A stretch of 64,000 nt of DNA from Epiperipatus broadwayi. Lineage: Eukaryota > Onychophora > Udeonychophora > Euonychophora > Peripatidae. Each line of letters starts with the position of its first letter. The first letter of the stretch is position 1. The stretch spans positions 744,001 through 808,000 of the forward strand of contig JAQFVV010006232.1 in the NCBI GenBank assembly GCA_028023455.1, in the 5' to 3' direction. Of the stretch, positions 61,196-64,000 are shown piece by piece. The notes beneath the pieces were generated by a model. It was not told the DNA's origin, made no database searches, and saw only the letters and a program-made list of their open reading frames with translations. The position numbers were made by a program, and so were the translations under genes.

Positions 61196-61328
61196 AGCCG
61201 TATGTCAAAATACGATCTATTAGATAAAAAAAATCTAGTGGCCCGGTAATGTTATAATGCTCTGTTTTTAACTAGAAACAGCACCACCAAAGGCTGCACA
61301 GTTAATAGTTTACTAGTTCCGATCATTG

Positions 61329-64000
61329 TAATGGCAATATATGTATATAATTATGAGAGTGTGTATAAAGAAATAATCGTTAGCAGTGGTATTTAAATTG
61401 CTAAGTATTATTATATTGTACCTTTATTTATTTATTTTAAAAATTATAAAATATATAGTAGTATTATTATGGTTGTTTAAATATTCATTTGATTTGTAAA
61501 TTACAACATAAATTTTTCAATGTAATATATATATATTTTATTTATTTATTGACATTATTTTATTTTTTTATTTTTTTGTTATTTAAAAAAATATTTTAAA
61601 ATTGCTAAACAATAGTGTTAAAGATTTTTTTTAAAAAATCAGCACTTGGTTTGGCTAGGAGCTGACTATGGATTGCTGGATAATAGTCATCATTCTTGCT
61701 ATTTAGTAAAAAAAAAAAAGACATTACTTTCATTCGTCATTTCTCCAATTTTTTCTTTTAAATTTCTTTACAAAAATTATTGGATTAAGGATTAATACTA
61801 AAGATGGTTTGCTGAGTTCAACTTTATTATTTTGAGGCATTTGCCTCTCTACTTGCCCATCAAACAACATTGGAAACTTTGTGAAGCACAAAACCTAAAA
61901 ATAAATCGACATTCATAAATAAGTTTTAAAAAATAGTTATTTGTAATTATATATCCTAGTACAATTTCCAAATTTCTTAATGATCCAAAACAATCTTCAA
62001 CTTAACTGGCTCATAATTGGATATCAAAAAAATGGTTGAAGTCAATTGTTTAATAACAATAAACCAATATGTTAATTTACTTATAATATGTACATATTTT
62101 AACGTCACTTCGAGCCATTTTAGAACAAATAAAATAAGTGAAAGTGCTGAAAATAACTAGCTGATTTAAAATGACTGGGCACTAAAGCAGATAGATGATA
62201 ACAAAAAAATTATCTTATTTTTTTATTGTCTATTGTTTTTTTTATTTTTATGTAACATTTAATATATCTTTATGAAAAAATATACAACTGAAATCTTTAG
62301 AAACTAACTTAGAAATTTCTTTTGAATGTTAAAATTTTAAGAATGATGAAAGTCGATTTTACTATATATGTTTGCTTATTTATTTTAAAGACATTTTATA
62401 TCTTAAACTACATGAATATATCATAATTATAATTATATATAATATTTATTTATTTATTTTATTTTTATTTGATTCACATTTGCATACAGGTGTACTAAAT
62501 AATAAAAGTCATTTATCAATTTAAATTGGAAAGCAATAAATTACATTTCATTGCATAGGAATTGTATAAATGTACAAATTTATAAAACTGTATTTCATTC
62601 CAATATCAGCCTTTCAAGCTAATTGAGCATGTGCCTTTTGAGAGTGTTAAATAAATGAATACTCTCCTCTTCAATCCAAGATATAGTATTTATGCAGGAA
62701 TAAAAAGAATCCCTCTTATTCCTACGACTCAAATTCTTTTATATGAGCAAATCTGAAGAACTGTCGAAGAGAGCATGAGTAGATAGATACTCACTTTAAA
62801 TTACTATTTACGATGTTTTTTGACTGAATGACGTCGGTGTAATTACTTAGAATTTACTAAACGTCATTCTTACTGAAACTTAATTATGAGTAAATAAGCA
62901 AATATTTTATCTAGAAATGTCATTGTTTAATAATTATCTTAATTCTTCAATTATTATTCACACAATCTGGTTGCATTTTATTCATATCCCTTAAGTCTTA
63001 TAAGTTAAAATATTTAATATTTCATACTTGTGTGCATTATATATTAGTGCCAATATTTCATATGCTAGTCATTATCTTTATTTATATTTAAGTCAGTTGA
63101 CTTTTAAATTTATTTGTTGGTGCAGACATTACTTATTGTTTATTGAGGTTAAAATTATAGTATTGTGAATTTTTATCTTGGTATTGCTAGTTGCAAAATA
63201 GCCTTAGTATGTCAGGCCTTATTTATTATAGTTATTATTATTGCTGGATGGAGCAGATAAATTCCCCATCTGTATTGTAGTTATCCATAAACTGATAGTG
63301 CTTATATTTCCAGTGATTGTAATCACATATTTTTAGGTACCTATTGTTGTTTTCAGTGAGCATCTCCATATATTTTCCTGATGCGCTGAGACAAAAGATC
63401 CAGGCATTCTATTTTGCCTCAAATGTAGGTGTTATTTTGGAAGCCACCATGTTTTTGATATATTTATGCTAGTTGCATAACGGAGTCTTCTTTTTGGGTC
63501 TATCACTCATGAGATTTAATTAAAACTAAATTTTCCACCATAGTAGGTGAGGGTGCTTGTATTTTAGTATGTAATGTCAAGATAAGTTTGTTTAAAGGAT
63601 GTGATTCCTTTAGGATGCACTCAGTTATGTTAGTGTTTTAAAGTATAAGAATGTCTGTGTTTTGTGCTATCATGATTTGTAATCATTCACAAACCAACCA
63701 ACAATATTTTGTAATTGTAAATGTTTGAATTTATAAGCATATGGCCGGTTGGTATAATCCACACTTGTTATGTATATGCTATGATCATCCAGAACTTTTC
63801 CAATGTAGGTGTAAATCTCTTAGTTATTTTTAAATGTTTATTTAGTTGATTTACATTATGTGAACATTGAATTTATAACTTATGTGTGTATAAATGACTT
63901 CTGATAAATGGTCCATTCATTGAATCCATTTAGTATTTGCTTAAGTCAGTCATTTAGTTATTTTCTATTTTAAAATAGTATTTTAAAAAATATATTAAAG
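61329..64000. other. Intergenic DNA, nothing recognised
   Basis: 61330-62580 is strongly AT-rich; 62620-62790 and 63230-63760 are somewhat more complex (ACTGTCGAAGAGAGCATGAG; CCTGATGCGCTGAGACAAAA) but show no open frame or motif I can assign. A host exon cannot be excluded here. Confidence 0.4.

Larger units (their letters stand above)
59284..61320 (+). mobile_element. Merlin-type DNA transposon remnant with long TIRs
   Basis: The left end GGTTCTAGTAAACTATT and the inverse of the right end GGAACTAGTAAACTATT start TIRs of about 75-80 bp, continuing for example CAGCCTGTGTTGGCGCTGTT against CAGCCTTTGGTGGTGCTGTT. A perfect 8-bp duplication GATCATTG flanks it (59276-59283 and 61321-61328). TIRs beginning GG with 8-bp duplications, and an IS1595/ISXO2-like N-terminal transposase segment inside, point to the Merlin superfamily. 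At 2.04 kb it has no complete transposase; the second half is low-complexity A/T-rich sequence with internal repeats. Confidence 0.85.

Overview
This window looks like intergenic DNA from an AT-rich animal genome, very probably an invertebrate; I cannot name the species. Base composition is strongly AT, and (TA)n, poly-A/T, (AAT)n and (AGY)n tracts are common. No intact host gene, rRNA or canonical tRNA gene was recognised. Almost everything that can be identified is mobile-element debris.

Layout. 0.8-5.6 kb holds fragments of at least two families of Penelope-like elements (PLEs: reverse transcriptase plus GIY-YIG endonuclease), one MITE, and a tandem repeat family that carries a well-formed hammerhead ribozyme at 3017-3073. 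7.2-8.2 kb is a non-autonomous DNA element with a short tRNA-like retroposon nested in it. 8.2-24.3 kb is mostly featureless, apart from a second hammerhead with a tRNA-like unit (15.2-15.4 kb) and a fold-back element (16.5 kb). 24.3-27.5 kb is the best-preserved PLE: a nearly open RT/GIY-YIG reading frame on the plus strand, joined head-to-head to a 5'-truncated copy on the minus strand. 31.0-32.4 kb is a hAT element with TIRs, an 8-bp target duplication and a BED zinc-finger fragment. 34.0-41.4 kb is an LTR retrotransposon with ~2 kb LTRs, a short gag-like ORF and no pol; each LTR is broken at the same (TA)n tract by a different insertion. 41.8-49.0 kb is a decayed Ty3/gypsy pol on the minus strand (RT, RNase H, integrase), split by about 4.3 kb of unassigned sequence. 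53.4-54.4 kb is a 5'-truncated LINE. 55.7-56.7 kb is a large hairpin made of two PLE 3' ends. 57.4-58.5 kb is a compound locus of the hammerhead-bearing family. 59.3-61.3 kb is a Merlin-type DNA transposon with long TIRs and a perfect 8-bp target duplication.

The points most worth following are the hammerhead motifs. One is complete by eye, one has a single core change, and several are decayed. They sit in short tandem or inverted repeat units in the same window as PLEs, a class already known to carry hammerheads. The second point is that three separate PLE loci share the same head-to-head architecture. All alignments were made by eye, so boundaries are approximate unless a target-site duplication fixes them.
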